Of a stretch of 64,000 nt of DNA, positions 1 through 11,673 are shown in pieces. The position numbers were made by a program, and so were the translations under genes. This DNA is from Plasmopara viticola. Its lineage: Eukaryota; Oomycota; Peronosporomycetes; Peronosporales; Peronosporaceae. The stretch covers positions 434,001 to 498,000 of the forward strand of contig MBPM02000021.1 in the NCBI GenBank assembly GCA_001695595.3, in the 5' to 3' direction. The first letter of the stretch is position 1; each line of letters begins with the position of its first letter. A model generated the notes under the pieces. The model was not told where the DNA came from, searched no databases, and was given only the letters and a program-made list of their open reading frames with translations.

Positions 1-1291
1 AGTTTGGTCTTTCGGTAAAGTCTTTTCTCGCCTGGGAAAGTTGGTATTACACCGCTGTATGTATCTTGGATAGACGGATGATGACGCTAGATTATGGATG
101 TGCTTATGGAGCATGCCAGAACGACCATATTTTCTGTACTGCGCACATATCTCCATCAAAGGTGTTGCTCTTCTTACCTCGAAAAGCAGCATATAAATCC
201 AGCGAGCTCCATATACAACACACACTCGCTACTAAGAATCCCAGAAACTGCTCAATTTCTCATGTGTTTTTGGAGTACCTCAGAAATTGTGCATGCGATC
301 AAATTTATATAACTGATGTTCTAGATCAGAATGTGTCATTACTTCTTGTATTCGAGCTTTCGGTATCGAACGGGGTATTGCGCATTCTGGGGAGCCGCTA
401 ATCAGCCCCCCTCTTTCATTAACTATCCCCCTTCCTCCTTAATGAGGTACCTCTAAGCTATAATATGTAATGTAATTGGCTGGAGCGAACACCATTAAAT
501 TTGCATGTTCAATAGGTTACAAAACATTCGCAATGCACAAAAACCTTGCAAATTTGCACGTATCAAAGCTGATAAATTAAAACGATCGCGACAAACGATC
601 ATCATTCTAAAAAGCAGGTTTTCAATCTTGAGATTGGCATGTACGAGCATTAAAACTAAGTACTAGGAGAGCAAGCAGAGATTATCAGTCATAGACATTA
701 CCCAGAGCATCAAGGTCTATCTCTGCATTGGCTGTGCGAGCCGCATCGGCATTAATGTTGATATCAACAGGTTTGTTGCACCGTTCTCTGTTGTTGAGCA
801 TTTAAGACATGTAGCTTTGATCTCACTGTCTGATCGGTGTCCAACTCTCCTCGCACTTTTGCACGCAAATTTGAGGCCTTCATCCTGCGATCAGGGGTTA
901 CTGCCAAACGAGCCTTTTCCAACAACGCGTAAGTAGTGCTAACGATGGATTCTATCGGACTCGTAGTCGAAGAAATATCAAATTGTCCTGCCCTTGCGAA
1001 TGTTCAATATTCTACAAAACATTCAAATCTAATGGCGTTCGCTCCTCATCATCGCAATCTGGAGTAATGAAAATGAGTCTACATTATCTATCGACTTCGA
1101 CTTTATCAATAGGATTCCTTTAGCAGTCGGCCACAATCTCGATATAGTCGATGACTTTCGCTCGAGATTGTCAACAGCACACGATAAATAATTACAAGAG
1201 AGTGACAAAAAGGTGATATATGATCGAAAGTGTATCAAATCACCTGATCGAGACAATGCCATAAGCTACTATCTCGACGTTGATTCAAGAA
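1..1291. other. AT-rich stretch without recognisable gene
   Basis: Only short, mutually overlapping open frames occur on both strands. None shows a family motif, plausible start context or consistent codon use. I see no RNA gene or clear repeat. It is probably intergenic or deeply decayed transposon DNA. Confidence 0.5.
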
Positions 1292-1423
1292 TTGCTCGAT
1301 AGAGTTTGCAACAGAGCTGTTTTGTTCACTGTTTCATTGGTGTACACGCCTATTTTTTTGCTCGATAGAGTATGCAACAAAGCTGTTTTGTTCACTGATT
1401 CATTAATGTACACGCCTGATTTT
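1292..1423. repeat. Two-copy tandem repeat, 66-bp unit
   Basis: Two adjacent units (1292-1357 and 1358-1423) both begin with ttgctcgatagagt and end with tacacgcct plus a T-rich tail. They differ at only a few positions. A third, truncated start (ttgct) follows at 1424 and runs straight into the promoter motif of the dead CRN leader. The duplication therefore sits immediately upstream of a CRN-type promoter relic. Confidence 0.85.
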
Positions 1424-1425
1424 TT

Positions 1426-1454
1426 GCTTAAGTACGCCAGAAGTCCTCATTTCT
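1426..1454 (+). promoter_or_regulatory. CRN-type promoter relic (17-mer plus Inr-like motif)
   Basis: The 17-mer gcttaagtacgccagaa at 1426-1442 is identical to the one at 12261-12277 upstream of the CRN pseudogene. In both places an oomycete initiator-like motif follows within about 20 nt (tcatttct at 1447-1454 here, tcattccc at 12296-12303 there). Conservation of both elements at similar spacing ahead of related leaders suggests shared CRN promoter sequence. Confidence 0.5.
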
Positions 1455-1465
1455 AATGAAAACAA

Positions 1466-1620
1466 AAGAATGTAGATTTCTGTGCCATAATTAGTGTGGC
1501 GGGAAGAACTTGTTCTGACACGAGCAAGTGAGAAGTCGACCAGCTGTGGTTATCTCTAAAAAGACGGTGGGCGATGTGTGGCTGACCGACAGCAAAATTT
1601 TGGACAATTTGCAAAAGCGT
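1466..1620 (+). pseudogene. Decayed crinkler (CRN) leader fragment
   Basis: From about 1469 one frame reads DFCAIISVAGRT before a stop. This matches the leader of the CRN at 12317 (LFCAIVGVAGSA), and the nucleotides align well (tttctgtgc, gtgtggc and ggaag blocks are shared). Further 3' the similarity fades and frames break, so no LFLAK-like block or C-terminal domain can be placed confidently. A 201-aa minus-strand frame over this region (1453-2058) looks like an antisense artefact. This is a dead 5' fragment of a CRN effector gene and makes no plausible product. Confidence 0.5.
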
Positions 1621-4100
1621 GCGTCGTGGAGGCGAAGCAAACCAACCGGTGCGTTTCGATAGAAAGAGAACGTGATATGCTGTTAGCAATGCTTTCTTTA
1701 ATGGTGGTGGCACCTTCGGCAAACGTCGGGTTAAAGCGCCAACTAACCATATGAAGACATCGTTGTTCTTAAAAAAATTGAAAATGGAATAAGACTTACC
1801 ATACTTGACAGCCATCAAGCCAATCTTGGCAATCAACAATCTCAATACATTGACCAAGCTCACACAATTGTCCGTTTCTGAAGTTAACTTTCGTCTCGAC
1901 AGTTGATCTGTGACGTGACAAATTGACAAATTAATTGTGATGACGTCTCTTGCACATTTTTCGAATCGAATTTGATGAAGTCCTCCCACACTATTTTGGG
2001 GTCGTGTTATGATTGCAAGCTTACCGAGAATTAGGATGTTTTGCTTTCTCATGCTCATTGAGTTTTACCTAGCGTGTATTGAAAAAGCAAGGTGCTTGTC
2101 ATTCGTTGCTTGAAATATATGAGACTTAAAAATGTGGTTTTTTTCTTTTGATTGCCAAGTTTATACTCTCGAATTACAGATCTCTTTAAATGATATCGTG
2201 GCCGTCACCAAGCTGAGTGTACAATGGTCTTAATTGATAGTCTTGAACAAGCTAAAATGGTTAGCAGGTATGCTCCTTTTCAATTTCCTGCTACGCTATG
2301 CCAGAATCGCGTTTTGGTTTCGCTAGCTTGGCGTAAAGCTGATCTGCTGTACAAGAAGTCAGCAAATTGGGTGATAAGAAAATTTGTGTAAGATCGAATC
2401 ACAGAACACATTGTTCGCAATACTTGGATGTATCAGTATTTATTGAGTGCTGAGAGTTTGCCCGCCTTGTGTAATAATCAACGTCTACTTGTGGGGTAAA
2501 AGTAAGAAAATGCCTCTTGTGGATCATTAGCAATTGTTTGAGTTGATACGGGGACAAAGCAGTGACGAGGTATAGCAAGTACACCATCTGCGGCATCACT
2601 ACGTCATTGACTGCATCTAATCGACAACTGTGACAGTCGAAGGTGATTTGAATCTATTAATTTAAGGTATGTGTTTAGCCAATCAATGTAAAAAATCGAC
2701 ATAGATAACCAGCTGAAGGCTTACACGTATGCAAAATTAGATATTGCCGGCCTCTATGGCTTCGCATAGGAACCTTTGCTTTGCAAATAGGCTCACGGGG
2801 TATATGTCCGTTGTGCTGAAGATGCGAGAAAAGTAAAAAATAGGAGAAGATCGACATTTTCGTGCTTAGGGTAAATTACAGTAGCGCCTTCGCTCAAAAA
2901 TACACTTTCTGGTACCGTGACTACTCGCTTTTCTCTTGTATCGACAGTGACCACAAGTGAAGCGAGTCTAAGTTATAGTCGAGCAGATGATAATGAATGG
3001 TCAAACAATTTCTAACGATTGTGGCTTTATCCACTTGGTTTTTCGAAGCAATGATGAATACAAAGAAGAAAGACCGCTCCAATTAAATAAAGAGACAAAT
3101 ATTCGAAAGCCATGAAGCGCACTTTGTGATGGAGGAACCATATTTTTGTTCGTGTGAGAAGTTTTACCTCCAAAATGCGCCAGACACTAGTATATTTTAA
3201 CAGCGACGCTCGTTAGACCAAGCACCCGCTAATTGTCATAAGCAACATGTCTAGCTTTCAATTAAGGCGGTATGGACGAGACCCTACCACTGCGCGTGAA
3301 GTTGCTCGTAAATTACGCAGCAATGCGTATAGTTGGTAGCACGCGTTGATGGCATGCTCAGCGCTGAGACGATGACGGTATGGGTGACTCAGTGAGCACA
3401 TAGCAACGCTTATACAGGAAAGCAATCGCTGCGTACGGTCTGCGGGGTGGTTGGCAGTTTATCGAGGCATTGATGACGAGGTTCTATCGGTGCACTTGTG
3501 GTGGCACATCGCCCACTGGGCATTGCGCATATGAGAGATCCAGGTCTTCTGATACGTGAGGAAGGACTCAATTTCCGGGGGCTCAGATAGACGCAGTACA
3601 TCAATCAAGGCGTCATTGTGTCAGTCAACGATTACGAGAACATTAAGTTGGGTCAAGACGGTCGATTTCTGAGAAGAAGAAGACGACAACACATGGCACT
3701 CACCGATCAGCGCTAAATGTCTCATCCTAAACGCAATAGTATGTCTGGAGAAGACACGAGCAGACATGTACGGTTGATAGTACGATAAGTCTGTAGCCTA
3801 GTTCTGTTGTGAACGGCATGCTTGCTAAATGAGATGGGATGGCAGATAAAAAGCTTGTCAAGCCAATAACATAGCTGAAGAAAATGTCATACGATCGTAA
3901 GAACAATCAGATTGTCAACTAAGAAATTAAAGATACACTAATTCGACAAAGTAGATTATCAATCTTGACGAAACTCGCCTTCGGCTTCTCATCAATCGAG
4001 AAATATGCCATCGAATGCACTTGCTCTTACAGTTTATTAGTATATACTGCGTGACACATCTAAGTCATTGACGCATCTTTTCGTGTAGACACGAGGCTAG
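1621..4100. other. Gene-poor stretch, nothing recognised
   Basis: Only frames below 70 codons in all six readings apart from the antisense frame over the CRN relic. No conserved motif, RNA gene or obvious repeat was seen. Confidence 0.4.
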
Positions 4101-4299
4101 AATGATTACGAAAGAAACATCTTTATATTACGTCAACATATATCCACATCGCAAATGGCGCATCGTGCTCGATTATAAGCAGCAAAAGTGCCCATTATCT
4201 AGCCGCACATGCCGAATTTCAAGAATGATTGTGCTACACAGCAATGCACGATTTGCAGCGCACTTGGATCAATATTTATTATAAGCTTGTAATGCGAAA

Positions 4300-5280
4300 G
4301 AGCAACTACGCTCTGAAAGCTATTGTTAAAGTTTCTCGGTTGCATATTCAAATCGAAGCGCTCAGTAATGCAATCGATCAGACTTCGCAAGCCTTATGCG
4401 CTAAAATCTTTGGATGACATTGTCATCTATAGTACAAAGAGGTGGACAGAAAGACAGCATTGCTAATCGGCGAGGGGCACTTGGGTGTATATGCAAGGAT
4501 CAACTTTACGTCAGTGCAAATAAATGCGCACAACGACTTTTCTTACAAAATGCTTTTCTTCAAAGCATCGCTTTTTAAAAAAATCCTTACATAAATCAAG
4601 ACCGTCGTAAATATGCTACTTCTATAAAGCGATATATCAATTTTGTCATCTACCTACACTTTTACAGGCCAATTGGCTTAGAAGTAGCTTGACCGCTGTC
4701 CAATCTTCAAATACAGACTGACTTTACGGTAGCATCAGGGAGCGTTTGACAACGTCAAAAAAGGTCTTTTTAGCTGCTAATTCTAGCCTTATCGGATCCA
4801 GAACGATCGTGTGCGACGCGTCGATTTACAAACAAATAAACAGACACTAAATCTTGATATAAAAAAGCTAAATCTCGACAGCCTAACTTTCGCTAAATTT
4901 AACAGGCTTCAGATCTATTCCAGTCAACACAGATCGTACGTTGCTATACACGAGACGCAAGAGCAAAAGTCATCCAGCTATTCTCTGATGAAGTTGAGGC
5001 ATTTACAACTCATCACTACCAAAGAATAGCCGTTTGGCTTCTGTTCTTGTAGCGTAGAGTTAGGTATAATCTAGGAAAGATTTTATCGTGCCACTCGGAC
5101 CATGATTTAGTCTACGTCATAGCTGTACACTGCTCATCCTTTAAGTCGAAAACAATCCATTACGTCGAAAACAATATCTTGTAAAGCACCTTGTCACGGT
5201 TATTTTTGGACGTTTGGGGTTCCACTCGATATCGTCTTTAGCAAGCACACGCAAAATTTGACAGCGTAAAGCTTACTAGC
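4300..5280 (+). mobile_element. Decayed Ty3/Gypsy retrotransposon (RT, RNase H, integrase traces)
   Basis: Pieces of a Gypsy pol appear in the correct order across several frames. At 4410-4433 the reverse transcriptase catalytic box reads LDDIVIYS, preceded by an LSNA-type segment and followed by LYVSANKC, as in the RT palm and thumb. At about 4800-5030 a CDAS-like RNase H start is followed by a segment ending LMKLRHLQL. Near 5190-5270 FGVPLDIVFS resembles the integrase core. Stops and frameshifts separate all pieces and no LTRs were found. This is an old degenerate copy with approximate ends. Confidence 0.5.
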
Positions 5281-8200
5281 GGTTATCTTCCCGATGTTCT
5301 CGTATACGTTGTAAACGTTTTGTCACGGGATCCTGCTCTTGTAAAATCGGTCTACAGTACAAAATTTTGCTAGCAGTCAGCAGCGCCCCTACGTCTGAGC
5401 AAGCTCGAACCAAGAATAACTATATGCTCGTACATCGACTTCGCTGAAGTTGTCGTGATCAAAATTCTGCCAATGTCGAACTAGGGTTGAGCACCACAGC
5501 TACAGCTCTGATTGCCGGCATCAATTTCTCGGTCTTTCGAGATGCCAAACGAGACAAGCCTTCCGTATAAATGAGTTACTGGCGGCGTGGCTCCTAGAAT
5601 CTCGTTCTTAACGCTAAGAGTCAGGGTCTTGATATTTTTGTTTCTGACGTTTCCTTTCGGGCAACTCATTAGAAAGTACCTTGTGATTCGCTCGCGGGCT
5701 CAACTTCAAATGAGATTTGCTCATTCGACCGTTTTCCAAGCTATTGTGCCGCGTTAAGGCAGTTTGACTTTGACTTGGGCTTTTTAAGCCGAGTTTAAAT
5801 CACGGTCATGTACTTTATAGGGGTCGCAGCGGCTATAATAGTCGCTCGTGAGCAGGCGGTACATTTCGCAGTGAATGCATTTGTTAAATGTGGCGTTTTT
5901 TACGACTCAAACTGGTGATGCGAAAAACACGATACTCAGATCTTGCCGGTAGTAGCACTCACCCTATTAATCTCCTGATGCTGATGTTGGCGGGTCGTTA
6001 TTGATCATAAGGCTTGGGTCTTGTACACTTTCAAATAAAGGGAGATGGACGCGTGTATATGAATGTACTTAGTTATCGCCGAGTCGTTGCCTGACCCCAT
6101 AGCGTGCTCACGCTAGTATGCCGCATGATACTCGGACGCTGTGAGCTTAGCTCGTATCTTGGTATTTAAGTTGCCGGAGTCGGCACGTTAGAACAAGGCT
6201 GTGGATGCTACTACTCATTTTTGAGGCAACTTCAGAAATTCTGGCTACACCATCAGGCTTATGCGATCCGAGGGGTGCCCGTGCCATACAATTCTTACTC
6301 ACCCAATTAGGTGCGGGTTTACTGTACTGGGTGCGATTGCTTGTCCACTTTAGTGGCCTACGTCGCCTCACTTTCAATCATATGAGTATCAGAACAGTTA
6401 CCTCTAGGTATCAATCTAAGCAACAAGCCGCTCGAGCCACAGCTTAGCTCGTAACTAGAGAAAAGTGACTGTAGCAGACTCCAATTATGCAAGAATTTGG
6501 ACGAAAAATCAAGTAGTTTTGCAGTAGATGGTATTTTCATAAAATAATCGTCTATGGCCCTAGGACCATCACTTATACATATAAGTAAGCATTATACGAA
6601 TTGGAGGACTTGAACCACATTGGGAATCTAACGAGACATTTCAGCTCACATTAAACTATACAAAATATATCAGGTCTGTGAGTTGAGACCGCATTGGCAT
6701 TTAAAGCTAGGTAAGAAGCAATAGGTGACTCGTGTAGGTTGTATGTATCAAGCTTAAATCAATGACCAAAAGCAACACGACAATCTCGCCGCATGTAAAA
6801 AAGCAGTCTCTGTGAGCTAGCTAGGAACGCGAAAGCTCTTTTGAAAATTATAAAAGAAGTTTAGATCAGTTGATACCTCTTCCTCTATCTTGTCTTAAGT
6901 TAGGAGTCACGAGATCGCACCAAGACCTCCATTCGAAATAATGATGATTTAAGTTAAGCAGACGATCAAGCCGTACGATATTAAGAATCTGATCAAGATG
7001 ATTTTTATAGGCACACTGTGACGTAACTGTCGTCACCGACAATTTTGTCGATAACGGCTTATACGCAAAATAATGAAAATATTTCCAAATGCATACTATC
7101 CATAGGTGTTGGCTATTATACAGATTCCGACAAGAGAACAGTTCCAGTTGTCCCATAATCATTGGAAACAAGAAAGCTTACTGGATAAAGCAACCTAGGA
7201 TGTGTAAAACCCCAATTGGAATAAAGAAGAAGGAAATTTTTTAGGATGGTAGCAGTGTATGGCTGAGAGCCACCAGTCATGCTGCGGCAAAAAGATTGGT
7301 CGTAAGAGCTCTTCATCGAATATCACTTCTCAATTTGCTTTAAGCAACAAACACTCCTCCACTTTTACGACTTCACCTCGCTTGCGCCTCAGCCTTGTCC
7401 GACGGCCGTCCTTGATTAGTTTCCTCCGCGACTGTGTTACATATACTAATTTCACCCAAATCCATTCTTTGCAATTAAGTATATGGCTTTGCCGTTGCTC
7501 TTTCAAACAATGCCAATATATTTAATGTAAAAGAGATTGCTTTGATGATCGACAATCTTGTAGATTCGTCACTTCAAGTCTGTATGAAAACTAAGTATCA
7601 GAATCAAAGTACGATTGGAATGGGCAATGTATTAATACCATTTTTTGCTTATAGTAGACACATATACGCTTGCTTTATGTTAAATTACAATCAACGAGGA
7701 TTTTTTTTCTTTTAACGACCGGACATCCTTGTTAGCTCTTTGAAGTTGATGCAATCTTCAAAGGGTTCTCGCATTTGAATGTCGTGTCTGTCTCCCGGTA
7801 TCCAAAGTCTGGAGAATCAAAGTATAAGTCAGTGCAGTGATAGTAAGACCGAAATATGCATAGCTTAGCGAGTTAATAGGTAGCAATTATTGAATGGTTC
7901 GGGATCTTAATGATGAGACGACGCTTTTTGATCGTTATCTCTTCAAAAATCACATCTCTTCAATCCGTAGGGCGTAAAGTGTAAAGCCAGCTCACAAGCC
8001 ACTTTTCTCGACCTGATCTACATGCCCGTTGTGCTTTAACATGTGATACTCATCAACACTCTCAAAATAACAATTGATAAGCGTATTATCAAATATCGGT
8101 CTTTAGGCTATCCCACTAAAGAAATCTATTTCTACTATCAAAAAACAATATCTTCATCAATGCCGTCATAGGTTCTGATTGTAGTAAATGGATCGACTCG

Positions 8201-9147
8201 CATCAGATTATGAAAAGCCCATAGGTATCGATGGTCAGCGTTGTATCCGCAACAGACCTTATCCCCTCGCATCTTCGATTCATCATGCTTAGCGTAGCGA
8301 TTAATGATAATATTTTCACCTTATCGTAAATGTCTTTTTGCTTCTTCTCAATGCTAATTACCAATCTGAGCTCAGGAGACTTCATAAACAGCAAGCTCTG
8401 CTATGGTCGGTAACAGCTATAATCGTAGGTATGGGATAGGCTCAAGGACACCAGTCTTCGGGATCAGTCACAGCATTCCAGGAAAACGAGTTCATTGGTG
8501 GCTGTACACCTACTATATAGCCTTTCAATCGCCTCTTTCATCGTCACCGCGTGCCTCAAACACGCTGCGTGCAACACGGACTACCCCTGCAATATCGACG
8601 AAGAAAGTCATCTGGACTTGTTTGACCCAGTACTGGAGACTAGCAATCAATGAACAATCTCATGACGGTTTTCCCTTGACCGAAAGCTCTGAGTGCTGCT
8701 AAGCATCGGATCGCCTCTGGCTCGCTTAGATGCTGTGATTTTTTAAAAGTGGGTGAGAATTCAGTGAAACCCTGTAGCCGATTTCTGTATGGTTTCAAGT
8801 CTTTGCTTCGATACAATTTTATATTGTGATGCACCTTGTCGTCCTGAGAAGCGCCTCACAACTCGACTAGATGTTTACTCTTTCTATTAGCAAGACATCT
8901 ACGTCTTTTCGGTAAAGGCTTCGATACCACTTCTATCGTCTTTATGATTGACAAGCTACTTTGAACAAAGCCACGCACGAAACATCGTTAATTATTAACA
9001 GAATATTCAAAGCACAACGTTCTATTGGCCAGACCACCAACGCAACGAGTCGCCACGAACAATCCGAGCACAGGCACAAAGCATCGTGTGCATATAACGG
9101 GTAATTTCATTTCATGTGCCAAGCTTCTATCAATTTAGTTTGCCAAA
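5281..9147. other. AT-rich gene-poor region, probably decayed transposon DNA
   Basis: Many short frames on both strands, none with recognisable domains. Base composition and stop density resemble the Gypsy relic to the left. No tRNA, rRNA or clear long repeat was seen by eye. Confidence 0.4.
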
Positions 9148-9169
9148 CTAATGTCCCGAACCAAAACAC

Positions 9170-9290
9170 ACTTTCGGATCAGATTCTGGTGCTAGTGTTC
9201 CATCCTTCTTTATGCAAAAGAGGGCATTATTACGTGTATATCTGCTGATAAGATATATAAAATAGTAACGATTGCAAATATAGTAATAGC
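9170..9290 (-). pseudogene. Possible reverse transcriptase fragment
   Basis: On the minus strand a short frame contains ALFCIKKDGTL, which resembles the start of a Gypsy-type RT finger domain (family pattern SP-hydrophobic-hydrophobic-KKDG-x-LR). Flanking sequence in all three minus frames gives no further convincing RT motif, so this could be chance. Confidence 0.25.
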
Positions 9291-9401
9291 CAATTTTCGA
9301 AGGACACGCTACATACACACCAAATTGGAGCGGTGCAGAGTTGCATACAACAAGCGCAACATGCGCAACCATACAAGTAATGTGTCGTCAAGCAGCCATC
9401 T

Positions 9402-10805
9402 CTACGGACACTTTTTGTGAATGAGTGGAGCGCCATGCTCAGCGTATTCCGCTTTCGACATCCACATCTCGTGAAAAGACCCCAAGGACGCCAAAATCGA
9501 GCCACCAAGGAACGAGCCTACGCGACGTTCTTGTGCGTGGGCTGCCACGACCTTGACACGTAAGCTGCTAGTAAAGCCACTAGCAGGGCCGTTGGTGCTC
9601 GACCCCACGAGTGAAAGAGGCATGCCGCTAAGCGTCGTCACCACCTCCCGTTCAATTCTCGTCGGCATGTTTTCAAAGCACGAACTCCCGCCAGTCAGCA
9701 CAATGTTTTGAAACAATTCTTTGCGCAACTCCGTTTCGGTTGTAAAGCCACCAGTTTCGCAAATCAACTCTGGAAGCCTCATTCCTGGGCTAAGGTGCAG
9801 ATTATCAGTGCCATCCGCCGTCTTCGTAGGTGGTTGGGACCTAAAATAATGTTCGGCCACACTAAAGCGCTCAGTCCCTAGCGACACAATCGTCTTGTCC
9901 GGTAATTCGTAGTTGATGAGCGGCAATTGCGCGTTCTGCACTTCATTAAATGGTCCGTCTGCCACACGACAGAGGCCACTCTCCTTGGCTTCGACCACAT
10001 AAGACCACTTTTGTCTCTTTTTCTTGGCCATTTCGGTCTCCACCGACGTTGCGGCTACTGCTGACTCGTGACTTTTGGCAATCTGCGGCGCTAATTTGGA
10101 CCCTAAAAAAGCGTCTAAATCATGGCCACCGAATACCGTGACCTGACTTTTTGGGTACGCAAAAGCGTACCCCTCATGGACCGAGGTGACACTAGAGTAG
10201 GTTGCGCCCATCTCGATGACTAGGCCACTCGTCCTAGCATTGGCATAACAGGCTAGAACGGCGCTCTTGGCGCAAAAGAGAGCAGGCACGCCAAGCTCCT
10301 CCATCACGACCTCGACCATCTGCTCTCTGGCCTTCAGGTCCCTCTTCTTGCTAGCAGTGCTCATTTGTGCCAATTTCGATTCATGAGGCACAGCTCCGAC
10401 ATCGTCCTGCCTATCCTGCGTCGGCTCGGCATCCCCCAATGCTTCTTCAGGCAGCGTGAAAGGTCGCTCCACCAATAACAAGGGGTGTTCACTCAGTCTG
10501 GTCTGCAGTCTTGAGCTGCTAGTGTCAAACAGCCATTGCGCCAGCTTTTCGGGTTCACTTTCAACCTGCGCTGCTCTGCGGTTTACGCGCCGTCTACACT
10601 CCACTGAGTCCTGCGCTTCGTCGTGGGGTACAGGACGTTCGTAAACACGTGGATAGTCTTCGCCGGCGTAGCCAAATTTGCACTTTGACGTGCCGAATTC
10701 AAAGACCAGCGCATCCAGATCATTGGCCTCGGCTGCAGCGCTGGAAAATGGTGTGTTGCCGCCGCTGTGGTGATCGCCTTCGTTTGCTCCGCCACCAGCG
10801 TACAT
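9402..10805 (-). CDS. ARP4: Actin-related protein, ARP4/BAF53 type
   Basis: Single-exon gene for 467 aa with the actin fold. The N-terminal segment LVFEFGTSKCKFGYAGEDYP corresponds to the first phosphate-binding strand and the GYAGED motif. The middle holds SGLVIEMGATYSSVTSVHEG (second phosphate loop) and a GG-containing VTVFGGHDLD segment. The C-terminal part has NIVLTGGSSCFENMPTR, the adenosine-loop signature, and ends in KKCP. Arp4/BAF53 proteins are nuclear subunits of SWI/SNF-, INO80- and NuA4-type chromatin complexes. The conserved GYAGED, the long charged insert (about residues 90-160) and the C-terminus favour this class over conventional actin. The start is the first ATG at 10805. 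ARP class assignment by eye is less certain than membership of the actin superfamily. Confidence 0.85.
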   Translation of the reverse strand: MYAGGGANEGDHHSGGNTPFSSAAAEANDLDALVFEFGTSKCKFGYAGEDYPRVYERPVPHDEAQDSVECRRRVNRRAAQVESEPEKLAQWLFDTSSSRLQTRLSEHPLLLVERPFTLPEEALGDAEPTQDRQDDVGAVPHESKLAQMSTASKKRDLKAREQMVEVVMEELGVPALFCAKSAVLACYANARTSGLVIEMGATYSSVTSVHEGYAFAYPKSQVTVFGGHDLDAFLGSKLAPQIAKSHESAVAATSVETEMAKKKRQKWSYVVEAKESGLCRVADGPFNEVQNAQLPLINYELPDKTIVSLGTERFSVAEHYFRSQPPTKTADGTDNLHLSPGMRLPELICETGGFTTETELRKELFQNIVLTGGSSCFENMPTRIEREVVTTLSGMPLSLVGSSTNGPASGFTSSLRVKVVAAHAQERRVGSFLGGSILASLGSFHEMWMSKAEYAEHGAPLIHKKCP

Positions 10806-10948
10806 GACTGAGGTATTGGCAGATTGATGTGGTCGACAATAATAGTATGTGACACCACACGTATCCTCCTAAAGAGGATATTCATGGACATCGTGGAATA
10901 TTTCCGTGATTTGCTCCACAAATTTCACATCTTTCGATTAGTAAGCAT

Positions 10949-11291
10949 AAAAGTATGATTCTTGTATTACGTTATCGCGTTGCCAAGTTATGCACGTGCT
11001 AGGCTCTATGGCTAGTCCACGGCATAAGGTGGTGTCCGCATACGTCGGGTCTCGTTCGGCGGGCAGTGCATCCAGCACCGAGGTCGTGAGGGTCTTCCAT
11101 TATTTTGTGTAGTTCTGACTTGGTAAGAGCCCAGGTGGCGCCCTGGTGCTGGAGACCGTCGCGTCGAGGGTGAGACCCGTTAAAGACCTGCAGATGCCCG
11201 AGAGCACCTGCCCGAAGCGCGCGAGCATTTAGCCCCCGCGCTTGGAAGGAGGGCGTCACCCCAACCTTTTCCGAAAAAAAAGTATGATTCT
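10949..11291 (+). mobile_element. SINE-like retroposon with 14-bp target-site duplication
   Basis: A GC-rich block of about 315 bp (10963-11277) interrupts AT-rich DNA. It is flanked by perfect 14-bp direct repeats, aaaagtatgattct, at 10949-10962 and 11278-11291. On the plus strand its 3' end is a short poly(A) run. A target-site duplication plus poly(A) tail is the signature of LINE-assisted retroposition. The length suits a SINE. I could not place confident Pol III A and B boxes, so a tRNA origin is unproven; a short processed retrocopy is the alternative. The 86-codon minus-strand frame inside shows no recognisable domain. Confidence 0.65.
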
Positions 11292-11673
11292 ATTTAGTTT
11301 ATATCAAATCTAGTTATTCATATTAGCTCTTTTTTTGTAAGAAAAGCAAGAAATACTTAAATAGGATTGTAAACAATCCTATGAATATTTGATGACAATG
11401 ACAATTTTTAAAGAAAGGCTTGCAAAATTTAAATTTTATCTTTCGATACGTGGACATAATGCGGATATCTAAAGTTTTGACGATGACGCGGATGGAATGG
11501 AAATCTCAAACACAACATAAGCTTTTGCTGCGAGAATTAGAACTGTGCTGAGCAATTTGTGCACTCTGCAGCATAAAACTGTTAGAATTGGCTGAGGCAT
11601 TCGGTGCTCTCTTCCCGTCCTTCTCCTGATCCTGACAAACCTATGCTCTTGTTGTGTTTTACCTCCACAACCC
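11292..11673. other. AT-rich spacer, nothing recognised
   Basis: No gene, RNA or repeat was recognised between the SINE-like insertion and the left inverted-repeat boundary. A 73-codon minus-strand frame at 11469-11690 has no visible motif. Confidence 0.4.

Noticed and set aside
1453..2058. 201-aa minus-strand ORF as a gene
   Set aside because: It lies antisense to the CRN leader relic, shows no motif and no homologous composition, and probably stays open by chance.
10999..11259. 86-aa minus-strand ORF as a protein gene
   Set aside because: It lies within the SINE-like element flanked by target-site duplications and has no recognisable domain.
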